A stretch of DNA of 33,918 nucleotides from Thiobacillus sp. (GTDB lineage Bacteria; Pseudomonadota; Gammaproteobacteria; Burkholderiales; Thiobacillaceae). The notes beneath the pieces were generated by a model that saw nothing but the letters and a program-made list of their open reading frames with translations, had not been told where the DNA came from and did no database searches. A program made the translations under genes and the position numbers. Position 1 is the first letter of the stretch; every line of letters starts with the position of its first letter. The stretch lies in the NCBI GenBank assembly GCA_019459705.1, contig JAIBFE010000271.1, positions 1 to 33,918 of the forward strand, in the 5' to 3' direction. Of the stretch, positions 23,916 through 32,845 are shown piece after piece.

Positions 23916-26900
23916 TTAACGCCGACGCAGATCGAGCGTGTGCGGGAATTCGCCGGGCAGTTCCTCCGGAGGCGGCGCCATCGGGCCGGGCGGCGTGCCA
24001 TCGGGGAAGAAGCGGGCGAGCGGGGCGATCCCCGGCGGCGGGGTGAAGCTGCCGGGGGTGTGCCCCCAGGCCTGGAAGCGGTTGTGGCGACGCGACTCGG
24101 CTTCCCAGGCGTTGACCGGGAAGGTGTCGTAGCTGCGGCCGCCGGGATGGACGACGCGGTAGGTGCAGCCGCCGATGGCGCGGCCGTTCCAGGTGTCGAT
24201 CAGGTCGAACACCAGCGGCGAATGGATGCCGATGGTGGGGTGCAGCGCGGAGGGCGGCTGCCACGCGCGGTAGCGCACCCCGGCGACGAATTCGCCGTGT
24301 ACACCGGTGCTGCGCAGCGGTACGCGGCGTCCGTTGCAGGCGAGCACGTAGCGGCTGTCGGTGAGCCCGCTGACCTTGACCTGCAGGCGCTCGACCGAGG
24401 AATCGACATAGCGTGCGGTGCCCAGGCTGGTTGATTCCTCGCCCAGCACGTGCCAGGGTTCGATCGCGGTGCGCAGCTCGATCTGGATGTCGCCGAGTTC
24501 CAGCGTGCCGTGGCGCGGGAAGCGGAATTCGAGGAAGGGCGCGAACCAGTCTAGGTCGAACGCAAAACCCGCGGCCTTCAGGTCGTTGACCACGTCCTTC
24601 AGGTCAGCCCACAAATAATGCGGCAGCATGTAGCGGTCGTGCAGCAGCGTGCCCCAGCGCACCAGCGGCTTCTGGTAGGGCTGTTTCCAGAAGCGCGCAA
24701 CCAGGGCGCGCAGCAGCAGCATCTGCGCCAGGCTCATGCGCGCGTGCGGCGGCATCTCGAAGGCGCGGAACTCGACGAGCCCCAGCCGCCCCGACGACGA
24801 GTCGGGCGAATACAGCTTGTCGATGCAGAACTCCGAGCGGTGGGTGTTGCCGGTCAGGTCGGTGAGCAGGTTGCGCAGCAGGCGATCCACCAGCCACGGC
24901 TGCGGCACCTCGCCCTGCGGCATTTGCTGGAAGGCGATCTCGAGTTCGTACAGCCGTTCCGGCCGCCCCTCGTCGACGCGCGGCGCCTGGCTGGTGGGAC
25001 CGATGAAGAGGCCGGAGAACAGGTAGGACAGTGCCGGGTGGTGCTGCCAGTAGGTGATGAAGCTCGCCAGCAGATCGGGGCGACGCAGGAAGGGACTGTC
25101 GGCCGGGGTGGCGCCGCCGAGGGTGACGTGGTTGCCGCCACCGGTGCCGGCGTGACGGCCGTCTAGCATGAATTTCTCGGTGCCCAGGCGCGACAGGCGC
25201 GCTTCCTCGTAGAGCATGGTGGTGGTCTTGACCAGGTCCGCCCAGCTGCTGGCGGGATGGATGTTGACCTCGATCACGCCGGGGTCGGGGGTGACCATGA
25301 GCTTTTCGATGCGGCCGTCGCCGGGCGGGGGGTAGCCCTCGATGATCACCGGCATCTTGAGCAGGGCGGCGGTGGATTCGATCGCCGCCAGCAGGTCGAG
25401 GTACTGCTCCAGTGTGGTGGTGGGCGGCATGAACACGTGCAGGCCGCCGCCGCGCGCTTCCACGCACAGCGCGGTGTGCGGCACCTCGACGGATTCCTTG
25501 GTGGTCGGCGTTTGCGGATGGATCCGGGGATGGCCGGACGCGGGGTCGAGATGGAGGCTGTAGCGGGCCGCGACCTCGCCGTGAAAATTCGCCAGCGGCG
25601 GCTGCACCGCGAATGGGTCGACCTCGACCCAGGGTTCGCGCTCGTCTTCAGCCACCCACGGCAGCGAGGCCAGCGGCAGGCGCAGCCCCATCGGCGAATC
25701 GCCCGGGGTGAGATAAAGGCGGTCGCGGCGGAATACCCAGGGTGCGCTGTGCCAGCGCTGTTCGTGCATGCGCCAGGCCAGCGGCAGCACATAGCCGGTC
25801 GGCGTGTTGAGGCCGCGCGACAGCTTGTTGGCGAGGTCGCCGCGCACTACCGGGTCGTCGATGTCGAGCCGCGCCGGGTTGAGGTTGACTGGCAGCTCGG
25901 CCTCCTGCTGCAGCGTGGCCATGGCGTCCTCGTAGGCCGGTTGCGCATAGCGCGCAGCGAGTCCGAGATGCTGCGCCAGGGTGGCGGCAAAGTGCTGGGC
26001 GTCGCCGACGCTGTGGCCGTAGTCCCACCCGGCCTCGGCCAGCAGCGCGTCGTCCTTCCACACCGGCACGCCGTCACGCCGCCAGTACAGACCCAGCGCC
26101 CAGCGCGGCAGCGGTTCGCCCGGGTACCACTTGCCCTGGCCGGTATGCAGCAATGAACCGGCCGGCAGTTTTTGCTTGAGACGCCGCACCAGCACCTCGG
26201 CGCGCTCGCGCTTGTGCTTTCCCAGTGCATCGATGTTCCATTCCGGTGCATCCATGTCGTCGATCGACACGAAGGTGGGCTCGCCGCCGTGCGTCAGGCG
26301 CACGTCCATCGCCTGTAGCTTTTCGTCGACGGCGTGCCCCAGCGCCAGCATCGTCTGCCAGGCTTCGTCGCTATACGGCAGGGTCACGCGCGGGTCCTCG
26401 CGGATGCGGGTGACAGTGTTGGAAAAACTGAACTCGACCTCGCACGGATCGGTCATGCCGTCGATCGGCGCGGCGGACGACGGCTGCGGCGTGCAGGCGA
26501 GCGGAATGTGGCCTTCGCCGGCGAACAGCCCCGAGGTGGGGTCGAGGCCGATCCAGCCGGCGCCCGGCAGATAGACCTCGGCCCAGGCGTGCAGGTCGGT
26601 GAAGTCGGCTTCCGGTCCGGAGGGGCCGTCCAATGATTTTTCGTCGGCAGTCAGTTGCACCAGGTAACCCGACACGAAGCGCGCCGCCAGCCCCAGATGG
26701 CGCAGGATCTGCACCAAGAGCCAGGCCGTGTCGCGGCACGAGCCGAGCGCCTTTTCCAGCGTCTCCTCGCAGGGCTGGATGCCCGGCTCCATGCGCACGG
26801 TGTAGCCGATATCGTGTTGCAACCGCTGGTTGAGCGCGACCAGAAAGTCATTGCTGTGCACCCGCTCGCGCGGCACCTCGGCCAGCCAGGCGGCGAGCCG

Positions 26901-27275
26901 CTCGCCCGCCGGTTCGGTTTCGAGATAGGGCGCGAGTTCGCGCTTCAGGGCCGCGTCGTAGTCGAACGGCCAGTGAAAGGCGCTGTCCTCGATGAAGTAG
27001 TCGAAGGGGTTGATCACCGTCATGTCGGCGATCACCTCGACGTCGACCGAGAATTCCCGCGTCGCCTCTGGGAACACCAGCCGTGCCAGGTAATTGCCGA
27101 ATGGATCCTGCTGCCAGTTGATGAAGTGCGTCTCCGGCGTGATCTTCAACGTGTAGGCGAGGATGGGGGTGCGCGAATGCGGCGCTGGCCGCAGCCGCAC
27201 CACATGCGGACCCAGGGTCACGCGGCGGTCGAACGTGTAGACGGTGGTGTGGCGAAGCGCGACGTGGGTGCTCAT
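23916..27275 (-). CDS. Large transglutaminase-DUF2126 fusion protein
   Basis: 1119 residues. Residues 1 to about 290 are a transglutaminase module (beta-rich start, then Cys180 in ALGSCRDTA, His229 in DLHAWAEVY, Asp245 in GLDPTSG). The remaining 800 or so residues are the DUF2126 region, beginning near [17 protein letters not shown] and including [22 protein letters not shown] and [17 protein letters not shown]. The latter part has the acidic and histidine pattern of glutamine-synthetase/GCS-like carboxylate-amine ligases, so it may be a second amidoligase in the locus. Genes of this build accompany ATP-grasp/alpha-E/Anbu clusters in many proteobacteria. It is a cytoplasmic protein. One polypeptide would thus hold an amide-making and an amide-breaking activity, which is inference from fold. 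Confidence 0.85.
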   Translation of the reverse strand: MSTHVALRHTTVYTFDRRVTLGPHVVRLRPAPHSRTPILAYTLKITPETHFINWQQDPFGNYLARLVFPEATREFSVDVEVIADMTVINPFDYFIEDSAFHWPFDYDAALKRELAPYLETEPAGERLAAWLAEVPRERVHSNDFLVALNQRLQHDIGYTVRMEPGIQPCEETLEKALGSCRDTAWLLVQILRHLGLAARFVSGYLVQLTADEKSLDGPSGPEADFTDLHAWAEVYLPGAGWIGLDPTSGLFAGEGHIPLACTPQPSSAAPIDGMTDPCEVEFSFSNTVTRIREDPRVTLPYSDEAWQTMLALGHAVDEKLQAMDVRLTHGGEPTFVSIDDMDAPEWNIDALGKHKRERAEVLVRRLKQKLPAGSLLHTGQGKWYPGEPLPRWALGLYWRRDGVPVWKDDALLAEAGWDYGHSVGDAQHFAATLAQHLGLAARYAQPAYEDAMATLQQEAELPVNLNPARLDIDDPVVRGDLANKLSRGLNTPTGYVLPLAWRMHEQRWHSAPWVFRRDRLYLTPGDSPMGLRLPLASLPWVAEDEREPWVEVDPFAVQPPLANFHGEVAARYSLHLDPASGHPRIHPQTPTTKESVEVPHTALCVEARGGGLHVFMPPTTTLEQYLDLLAAIESTAALLKMPVIIEGYPPPGDGRIEKLMVTPDPGVIEVNIHPASSWADLVKTTTMLYEEARLSRLGTEKFMLDGRHAGTGGGNHVTLGGATPADSPFLRRPDLLASFITYWQHHPALSYLFSGLFIGPTSQAPRVDEGRPERLYELEIAFQQMPQGEVPQPWLVDRLLRNLLTDLTGNTHRSEFCIDKLYSPDSSSGRLGLVEFRAFEMPPHARMSLAQMLLLRALVARFWKQPYQKPLVRWGTLLHDRYMLPHYLWADLKDVVNDLKAAGFAFDLDWFAPFLEFRFPRHGTLELGDIQIELRTAIEPWHVLGEESTSLGTARYVDSSVERLQVKVSGLTDSRYVLACNGRRVPLRSTGVHGEFVAGVRYRAWQPPSALHPTIGIHSPLVFDLIDTWNGRAIGGCTYRVVHPGGRSYDTFPVNAWEAESRRHNRFQAWGHTPGSFTPPPGIAPLARFFPDGTPPGPMAPPPEELPGEFPHTLDLRRR

Positions 27276-27320
27276 AAGGGCAGACAGTGTGGGGGCTGAC
27301 TATTACAAGCAAGGGGCGAG

Positions 27321-27398
27321 CCAGGGGTTAGGGGCTAGGAATTAGGATCTAGGGTATGAGCGGCCTCGGCCGCGCCTCCCTCTGACTCCTGACCCCCA
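27321..27398. repeat. Palindromic intergenic repeat, copy 1
   Basis: The left part AGGGGCTAGGAATTAGGATC (then TAGGG) is followed by a central dyad GCGGCC-TC-GGCCGC, then CCTCCCTCTGACTCCTGACC, which is an imperfect inverse of the left part. A related element with the same three-part plan lies at 29999-30087. This copy fills the gap between the Anbu and transglutaminase-DUF2126 genes. Confidence 0.65.
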
Positions 27399-27401
27399 AA
27401 C

Positions 27402-28184
27402 TTATCCCTGCATCTGCCCGCCCGTATTGCTCGCCACCACCTGCAGCGGCTGCGGCTGGTTTTCCCATTCGAAGGCCGGCAGGTAGATCAGCGACTGGCG
27501 CAGGCCATCGATCCAGGCGTCGCCCAGCGCACGGTAATAGGGATGGTCTTCGGAAAACAGCAGGCGGCGCCCGCTGTCGAGCGCGTTGGCAGAATAGATC
27601 AGCAGTTCGACCGGCGGGCCGACGGTGAGGTTGGAGCGGATGGTCGAGTTGATCGAGACCAGTGCGCAGCGGGCGGCCTGTTCGAGCGGGGTGTCGGGGC
27701 GGATGACGCGGTCGAGGATGGGCTTGCCGTACTTGGTTTCGCCGATCTGCAAAAACGGATGCGCAGCCGATTCGTGGATGTGGTTGCCCTGCGGGTAGAT
27801 CATGTAGATCTCGGGCGTCTGTCCGGCGATCTGGCCGCCGAAGATGAAGGTGGCCTCGAAGTTGGTGCTGGCGGTGTCGCGCGCGGCCTGGGTGCGCTGC
27901 ACGTCGGCCGAGATCGAGCCGACGTAATCGACCGCGTCGCTCATTGACGTGAGGGTGTTCAGGCATGGCGGGTTGCCGAGCTGACAGTCGTCGCGCAGCC
28001 GCTTCACCACGGCCTGCGTGGTGGCGAGATTGCCCGCTGCCAGCAGCACGAACATGCGGTTTCCAGGCTGCACGAAGGTATGCATCTTGGAATAGGTGCT
28101 GACGTGATCGATCCCCGCGTTGGTGAGCGAGTCGGAGGCAAAAACCAGCCCGCTGTCGGTCTTGATGGCGACGCAGTAAGTCAT
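27402..28184 (-). CDS. anbu: Anbu, bacterial proteasome-beta homologue
   Basis: 260 residues. The start MTYCVAIKTDSGLVFASDS is the Anbu signature. Removal of Met1 exposes Thr2 as the expected N-terminal nucleophile, Asp18 and Lys33 (numbered with Met) are the other proteasome-type active-site residues, and later GPPVELLIYSA also fits the Ntn-hydrolase fold. Anbu forms open-ring or helical assemblies unlike the closed 20S stack. Its protease activity is weak or unproven and its natural substrate unknown. It comes 18 bases after the PDC-sensor gene and 126 bases before the transglutaminase-DUF2126 gene, all on the minus strand. The gene pairing supports a role in handling the peptide or conjugate made by the ATP-grasp system. 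Confidence 0.93.
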   Translation of the reverse strand: MTYCVAIKTDSGLVFASDSLTNAGIDHVSTYSKMHTFVQPGNRMFVLLAAGNLATTQAVVKRLRDDCQLGNPPCLNTLTSMSDAVDYVGSISADVQRTQAARDTASTNFEATFIFGGQIAGQTPEIYMIYPQGNHIHESAAHPFLQIGETKYGKPILDRVIRPDTPLEQAARCALVSINSTIRSNLTVGPPVELLIYSANALDSGRRLLFSEDHPYYRALGDAWIDGLRQSLIYLPAFEWENQPQPLQVVASNTGGQMQG

Positions 28185-28202
28185 GTCGTGGGGGAGTTTC
28201 TT

Positions 28203-29171
28203 TCAGTCGGTCTTCATCGTGCCTGTTTTTGGTTTTTGACTCAAGAGCAATTGTTCCGCGCGAGCCCCCAGATACACATACAAGCCCAGTCCGATGAGCA
28301 GCCCGACCGCAGCCAGCATCACCCATACGCCATCCATGACGTGCTCACCGTCGCCGACGGCGGATTTGAACATTAGCAGCAGGCCCTCGATCGACACCGC
28401 GATCAGGATTGCCGCCATGAAGCGCGTGATGGTGCGGCGAGTCGAACTGTGGCGATACACGTCCTTGTGCATCAGCACTTCTTCTTCGAGGATGGTTTTG
28501 CCGAGATCGAATACCGCCAGCCCCAGCGTAAGGAAAATGATCACGCCAAAGGGCTTCAGATGCAGGTCGGCAGCGGCTTCGGCGGAACCGAATATGTCGG
28601 CCAGCTCCCTCGATGCAGCATAGCCCAGCAGCAGCACTACCGCGAACAGGCCGGCGACAATGACGCTGTATACCCCCTTGAAAAACGGCACGAAGCGCTT
28701 GCGCGAGGCATCGCCCATCAGGAAAGCCACTGCTTCGGCGAGGTCGATATCCAGCACCAGATAGCCGGTGTCCTGGCCGTGATGGATGCGGACGATGGCG
28801 GTGATGCAAAGCTGGCCGCTGGCGTTGGAAAGATAAGGCGCGGTGATCGCCACGCCGTCCGGCCGGTCGTATGCCAGCACGAAATACGGGCGCTGGGCGC
28901 GGCTGGCTCCCAGCCCCTGTCCGCCAGCCGGGTGTCCCTTGCGCACCGGCAGGTTGGGGGTGAGCTGCACGCCGTCGGCGTCCAGCAAATAAAGCAGATC
29001 GATGAAAGGGTAATGGCGGCCGGCGCAGCGCACCGCCTGTCCGCGCGCGTCCGCGTTGTCGAACAGCGCGGGGCTGGCGATGCCGGTGACGATGGATCCG
29101 ATCAGCCCATCCAGCGCGTGACGGTATTCTTCATACCGCTCGATGACGGCAAGCGTGCTGGGACTCGCCAT
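28203..29171 (-). CDS. PDC-sensor membrane protein of unknown function
   Basis: 322 residues. Residues about 5-160 look like a PDC/Cache-type ligand-binding domain (YPFIDLLYLLDADGVQLTPN, RPYFVLAYDRPDGVAITAPYLS), unusually without a clear N-terminal membrane anchor. It is followed by about four hydrophobic segments (VYSVIVAGLFAVVLLLGYAA, then near 205-225, 250-270 and 280-300). There is no kinase, GGDEF or methyl-accepting output domain, so it is a sensor without a recognised effector. It starts seven bases after the nrtD stop and ends 18 bases before Anbu, so it joins the nitrate-uptake operon to the Anbu operon. A signal-reporting role is inferred only from the domain. Confidence 0.6.
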   Translation of the reverse strand: MASPSTLAVIERYEEYRHALDGLIGSIVTGIASPALFDNADARGQAVRCAGRHYPFIDLLYLLDADGVQLTPNLPVRKGHPAGGQGLGASRAQRPYFVLAYDRPDGVAITAPYLSNASGQLCITAIVRIHHGQDTGYLVLDIDLAEAVAFLMGDASRKRFVPFFKGVYSVIVAGLFAVVLLLGYAASRELADIFGSAEAAADLHLKPFGVIIFLTLGLAVFDLGKTILEEEVLMHKDVYRHSSTRRTITRFMAAILIAVSIEGLLLMFKSAVGDGEHVMDGVWVMLAAVGLLIGLGLYVYLGARAEQLLLSQKPKTGTMKTD

Positions 29172-29178
29172 GCGCGGA

Positions 29179-29976
29179 TCAGGCGGCCTCTTTCGGCCTC
29201 ATCTGGCGGCTGTACAGGAATTCCAGCACCTGGCTGCGCAGCTCGTGGTAGTGCGGATCGTGCGCCAGCGCCAGACGGTCGCGCGGACGCGCCAGATCCA
29301 CCGTGAGAATCTCGCCGATGGTGGCGGCCGGGCCGTTGGTCATCATCACGATGCGGTCGGACAGCAGTACTGCCTCGTCGACGTCGTGCGTCACCATGAT
29401 GACAGTGCTCTTGGTTGCCGCGACGATCTTCATCAATTCGTCCTGCAGGTGGGCGCGGGTCAGGGCGTCAAGCGCGCCGAAGGGTTCGTCCATCAGCAGT
29501 ACCTTGGGCTCCATCGCCAGCGCGCGGGCAATGCCGACGCGCTGCTTCATGCCGCCGGATATTTCGCCAGGCAGCTTGTTCGCAGCGTGGGTCAGGCCGA
29601 CGAGATCGAGTGCGGCACTGGTGCGCGCCTTCAGCTGCGCTTTCGATTCGTTGCCGCCGAACACCTTTTCCACTGCGAGGTAGACGTTTTCGAACGCGGT
29701 CAGCCAGGGCAAAAGGGAATGATTCTGGAACACCACCGAGCGTTCCGGCCCCGGTCCCTTGATTTCCTTGTTGGCGAGCAGCAGCACGCCGTCGGTGGCG
29801 TCGAGCAGGCCGGCCACCAGGTTGAGCAGGGTGGATTTGCCGCAGCCGGAATGGCCGATCAGTGCGATGAATTCGCCCTGGTCGACATGGAGGTTGATGT
29901 CGGTCAGTGCGGTGAACCTGCCTTTTTTGGTGCTGAACACCATGCCGGCGTTTTCGATCTGGACGTAGGATTGCAT
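29179..29976 (-). CDS. nrtD: Nitrate ABC transporter, ATP-binding subunit
   Basis: 265 residues. AAGGAG lies just upstream of the ATG at 29976. Walker A is GHSGCGKST, the Q-loop is [12 protein letters not shown], the ABC signature is ISGGMKQR and Walker B is [12 protein letters not shown], followed by the VTHDVDEA switch His. The sequence is of the nitrate/sulfonate/taurine class, and the neighbouring nrtA and nrtB fix it as the nitrate transporter ATPase. It hydrolyses ATP at the inner face of the membrane. There is no NrtC-type ATPase-substrate-binding fusion in the window, so NrtD is probably a homodimer. Confidence 0.93.
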   Translation of the reverse strand: MQSYVQIENAGMVFSTKKGRFTALTDINLHVDQGEFIALIGHSGCGKSTLLNLVAGLLDATDGVLLLANKEIKGPGPERSVVFQNHSLLPWLTAFENVYLAVEKVFGGNESKAQLKARTSAALDLVGLTHAANKLPGEISGGMKQRVGIARALAMEPKVLLMDEPFGALDALTRAHLQDELMKIVAATKSTVIMVTHDVDEAVLLSDRIVMMTNGPAATIGEILTVDLARPRDRLALAHDPHYHELRSQVLEFLYSRQMRPKEAA

Positions 29977-29998
29977 TTTGAATTCTCCTTGGGATTGA

Positions 29999-30087
29999 GG
30001 GGCTAGGAACTGGAATCTAGGATCTAGGGAGCGGTGCGGCTTCGCCGTGCCACTTTCCCTAACCCCTGGTTCCTGGCTCCTGGTTCC
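29999..30087. repeat. Palindromic intergenic repeat, copy 2
   Basis: GGGGCTAGGAACTGGAATCT (then AGGATCTAGGG), a central dyad GGTGCGGC-TTC-GCCGTGCC with two wobble pairs, then CCCTAACCCCTGGTTCCTGG. It shares GGGGCTAGGAA and AGGATCTAGGG with the copy at 27321-27398. It fills the gap between nrtB and nrtD and would fold strongly in the mRNA. Confidence 0.65.
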
Positions 30088-30990
30088 TCAGTCGTAACTA
30101 AACCGTTTCGCGATCAGCATCAGCGCCTGTTCGAGCAGCAGCCCGACGATACCGACGACGAAGATGGCGATGATGATGTGGGCGACGTTGAGGTTGTTCC
30201 ATTCGTCCCACACCCAGAAGCCGATGCCGACGCCGCCGGTGAGCATTTCGGCGGCGACGATCACCAGCCAGGCCACGCCGATCGCCAGCCGCACGCCGGT
30301 CAGCACGTAGGGCAGCACCGCCGGGAACAGGATCTTGGTGAACACCTTGAATTCCGACAGATTCAGCACCCGCGCCACGTTCAAATAATCCTGCGGAATG
30401 CGCTGCACGCCGGCGGCGGTGTTGAGCACCATCGGCCAGATGCTGGAAATGAAGATCACCCAGATCGACGCCGGCTCGGCCTTTTGCAGCACCAGGAGCC
30501 CGATCGGCAGCCAGGCCAGCGGCGATACCGGGCGCAGGATGCTGATGATGGGCGACAGCATGCGGTTGAGAAAGTCGAAGCGGCCGATCATGAAACCGAG
30601 CGGAATGCCGACGGCGGCGGCAAGGCCGAAGCCGATGCCGACCCGGTAAAGGGAGTTGAGAATGTTCCAGCCGATGCCCTGATCGTTGGGGCCGTTGTCA
30701 TAGAACGGGTCGGAGAACAGCGCCACTGCGGCATCCCAGGTTTCGGCGGGTCCCGGGATACTCTTGCCGCTGTTGGCCACCAGTGCCCACAGCGCGACGA
30801 ACAGCAGCATCCCCAATAGCGGCGGGATGGCGTTCTTGACGAGACTGGCAGCGCCCTCGATCAGGCGCTTGCCGGATGCGGTCTCGAAATAAGGGGTACG
30901 CCGCCTGGGAGCGGCACTGGGCACCTGGACGATATCCGGTCCTGACAGGATATCGTCCAGCTGTTCGCTTGTTGCATTGACTGCGCTCAT
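30088..30990 (-). CDS. nrtB: Nitrate ABC transporter, permease subunit
   Basis: 300 residues; GAGGAG precedes the ATG at 30990. A cytoplasmic N-terminal stretch of about 55 residues precedes some six membrane helices (IPPLLGMLLFVALWALVA and on). The LNVARVLNLSEFKVFTKILFP segment is the EAA loop that docks on the ATPase. Nitrate/taurine-type permeases end, as here, with a final helix and a short basic tail. It forms the inner-membrane channel for nitrate (possibly nitrite) with NrtA and NrtD. Confidence 0.93.
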   Translation of the reverse strand: MSAVNATSEQLDDILSGPDIVQVPSAAPRRRTPYFETASGKRLIEGAASLVKNAIPPLLGMLLFVALWALVANSGKSIPGPAETWDAAVALFSDPFYDNGPNDQGIGWNILNSLYRVGIGFGLAAAVGIPLGFMIGRFDFLNRMLSPIISILRPVSPLAWLPIGLLVLQKAEPASIWVIFISSIWPMVLNTAAGVQRIPQDYLNVARVLNLSEFKVFTKILFPAVLPYVLTGVRLAIGVAWLVIVAAEMLTGGVGIGFWVWDEWNNLNVAHIIIAIFVVGIVGLLLEQALMLIAKRFSYD

Positions 30991-31024
30991 ATCGCACTCC
31001 TCAATATTGATTGCGCCGGATGGC

Positions 31025-31438
31025 TCATGCCGGCGCGTAGGCGGCCTGCTTCATGACGGAGGCGAGGGTGGTGTAGGCCTCGGTCCAGGCGGCCTCCACC
31101 GGCGGGGTGAATTGCTCGCCCAGCCCTGTGCCCAGCGTCCATAGCAGGGCGCTGCCCACCGTGTCGTAATGCGCTTCGGTCACGCCGTAGGCGACGTGGC
31201 GGCGTCCCAGGTCCTCGATCGCGCCCAGCATGGGCCCGAGCCGATCGAGGCTCATGACGACCGTGTTGATCATCGTCATCAGCTTGCGTCCCTGTTCCGC
31301 CATATCCCCCTTGAACAGGGGGCGCAAAGACGGATCGAGTTCGAACAGGCGGCCATAGAACAGCTCGGCAGCGGCCTTCTGGATGGGCAGCACCTGCTGC
31401 CAGCTGCTTTTTACCAGTGCGATTTTTTCGGGTGTCAT
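31025..31438 (-). CDS. Single-domain bacterial haemoglobin (Vgb-like)
   Basis: 137 residues; AAGGAG lies seven bases before the ATG. This is a full-length 3-over-3 globin with no reductase domain. Tyr28 (FYGRLF, B10), Gln49 at the distal E7 position (MAEQGRKLM) and proximal His81 (LGRRHVAYGV) match the Vitreoscilla and flavohaemoglobin class. Globins of this kind bind O2 and NO and can turn NO into nitrate when reduced by a separate electron donor. It sits between nrtA (19 bases upstream) and nrtB (34 bases downstream) in one operon. That placement argues for protection from NO formed during nitrate assimilation or for recycling NO to nitrate, which is inference. Confidence 0.92.
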   Translation of the reverse strand: MTPEKIALVKSSWQQVLPIQKAAAELFYGRLFELDPSLRPLFKGDMAEQGRKLMTMINTVVMSLDRLGPMLGAIEDLGRRHVAYGVTEAHYDTVGSALLWTLGTGLGEQFTPPVEAAWTEAYTTLASVMKQAAYAPA

Positions 31439-31457
31439 GTCGATTCTCCTTCCTGGG

Positions 31458-32729
31458 TCAGGCCTTGATCTTGAAGCTGTCGGCGTAGGCCTTGGGGTTC
31501 TTGCCGTCCCACACCACGCCGTCGATCAGCTTCGAGGTGCGCATGTCGGACTTCGGCAGCGGCGTCTTGGTCATCGCAGCGGCCTGCTTGTAGATGTCGA
31601 TGCGGTTGACCTTCTTCGCCACCGCCAGATAGTCGGGGTGATCCTTCAGCAGGCCCCAGCGCTTGTGCTGGGTGAGGAACCACATGCCGTCCGACAGGTA
31701 GGGGAAGCCGACGATGCCATTGTTGTAGAACTTCATGTAGTTGGGGTCAGACCACTTCTTGCCGATGCCGTTGTCGTACTGGCCCAGCATGCGGTCTTCG
31801 ATCGAGTCGAAGTCGGTGTTGACGTATGACTTGGCCGAAATGATCTTGGCCACTTCGGAGCGATTGCTCATGGTGTCGATGTATTTCGACGCGTCGAGAA
31901 TCGCCGCTACCATGGCGCGCGCGGTGTTGGGATATTGCGCGACGAAGTCGGCGGTGGTGCCGAGCACCTTCTCCGGATGGTCTTTCCAGATTTCCTGCGT
32001 GGTGGCGGCGGTGAAGCCGATGTTGTCGCGGTTCGCGCGCGCGTTCCACGGTTCGCCTACGCAGAAGCCGTCCATGTTGTCGACGCGCATGTTGGCGACC
32101 ATCTGCGGCGGTGGCACGGTGATCACCTTGGCCTGGGTGAAGGGATTGATGCCGTGTGCGGCCAGCCAGTAATACAGCCACATCGCGTGGGTGCCGGTGG
32201 GGAAGGTCTGCGCGAAGGTGTATTCCTTCGGTTCGGCCGCCACCAGTTTGGCGAGCGATGCGCCATCGGTCACGCCCTTGGCCTTGAGCTGGTTCGACAG
32301 CGTGATTGCCTGGCCATTGTGGTTCAGGTTGGCCAGCACCGCCATGTCCTTCTTCGGGCCGCCGATGCCCATCTGCACGCCGTAGATCAGGCCGTACAGC
32401 ACGTGCGCGGCATCGAGTTCGCCGTTCACCAGCTTGTCGCGCACTGCCGCCCACGAGGCTTCCTTGGTCGGCGTGATGGTGAGGCCGTATTTCTTGTCGA
32501 AGCCCTTCACCGAGGCCATCACCACAGACGCGCAGTCGGTCAGCGGAATGAAGCCGATGTTGAGGTTGGGCTTCTCGGGGGCGTCGGAGCCGGCGGCCCA
32601 GGCACCCTGGCGCACGCCGGGCGGCACCATGGCCATGAGGGCGGCGGCGACGGAAATTCCGGTGGTCTTTTTCATGAAATCACGCTTGCTCGGGTCTTGC
32701 ACAAGGGGTTTGTCCTGGGTGTCGCTCAC
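31458..32729 (-). CDS. nrtA: Nitrate ABC transporter, substrate-binding protein
   Basis: 423 residues. Translation starts at a GTG (32729) eight bases after GGAGA-type sequence. The N-terminus PSKRDFMKKTTGISVAAALMAM looks like a Tat signal with Lys-Arg in place of Arg-Arg, so export by Tat is likely but not certain. The mature part is a type II periplasmic binding protein of the NrtA/NasS/CmpA family: LNIGFIPLTDCASVVMA at the start, then FCVGEPWNARA and the C-terminal SDMRTSKLIDGVVWDGKNPKAYA. The export signal separates it from the cytoplasmic sensor NasS, which is not found in the window. It binds nitrate and delivers it to NrtB/NrtD. It is controlled by the sigma54 promoter and ANTAR leader just upstream. 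Confidence 0.93.
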   Translation of the reverse strand: MSDTQDKPLVQDPSKRDFMKKTTGISVAAALMAMVPPGVRQGAWAAGSDAPEKPNLNIGFIPLTDCASVVMASVKGFDKKYGLTITPTKEASWAAVRDKLVNGELDAAHVLYGLIYGVQMGIGGPKKDMAVLANLNHNGQAITLSNQLKAKGVTDGASLAKLVAAEPKEYTFAQTFPTGTHAMWLYYWLAAHGINPFTQAKVITVPPPQMVANMRVDNMDGFCVGEPWNARANRDNIGFTAATTQEIWKDHPEKVLGTTADFVAQYPNTARAMVAAILDASKYIDTMSNRSEVAKIISAKSYVNTDFDSIEDRMLGQYDNGIGKKWSDPNYMKFYNNGIVGFPYLSDGMWFLTQHKRWGLLKDHPDYLAVAKKVNRIDIYKQAAAMTKTPLPKSDMRTSKLIDGVVWDGKNPKAYADSFKIKA

Positions 32730-32745
32730 GGTGTGTTCTCCAAAT

Positions 32746-32778
32746 AAAAAAGGCGTCGCCTTCAGGGCGGACGCCTTT
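32746..32778 (-). terminator. Intrinsic terminator (attenuator) in the nrtA leader
   Basis: On the minus strand AAAGGCGT-c-CGCC (32778-32766, one bulged C) pairs with GGCG-ACGCCTTT (32760-32749) around the five-base loop CTGAA, followed by more T (32748-32746) and ATTT. It lies 16 bases before the nrtA GTG, so it acts as an attenuator, not as the end of nasT. Its left arm is shared with ANTAR hairpin 2, so the two structures exclude each other. Confidence 0.8.
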
Positions 32779-32836
32779 GTCCAGTAATGAAAGAGTTGAC
32801 GGTCACGCTGAAAGCCACATCGTTGCGACTGTTCAG
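32769..32836 (-). promoter_or_regulatory. ANTAR (NasT) antitermination RNA, two hexaloop hairpins
   Basis: Hairpin 1 (32836-32808): CTGAA-c-AGTCGC, loop AACGAT, GTGGCT-TTCAG, with two G-U pairs. Hairpin 2 (32782-32769): GGAC, loop AAAGGC, GTCC. Both loops are six bases with A at position 1 and G at position 4, the consensus for ANTAR-domain RNA targets. A 25-base linker separates them. Hairpin 2 uses the first half of the terminator's left arm, so holding it open by NasT would let RNA polymerase read into nrtA. The ANTAR protein gene nasT ends 155 bases upstream. Confidence 0.8.
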
Positions 32837-32845
32837 TTCTGCTGT

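Noticed and set aside
23454-24434. 326-aa plus-strand frame opposite the MinD-like and DUF2126 genes
   Set aside because: No motif, spans two real genes, low-complexity composition typical of an antisense frame.
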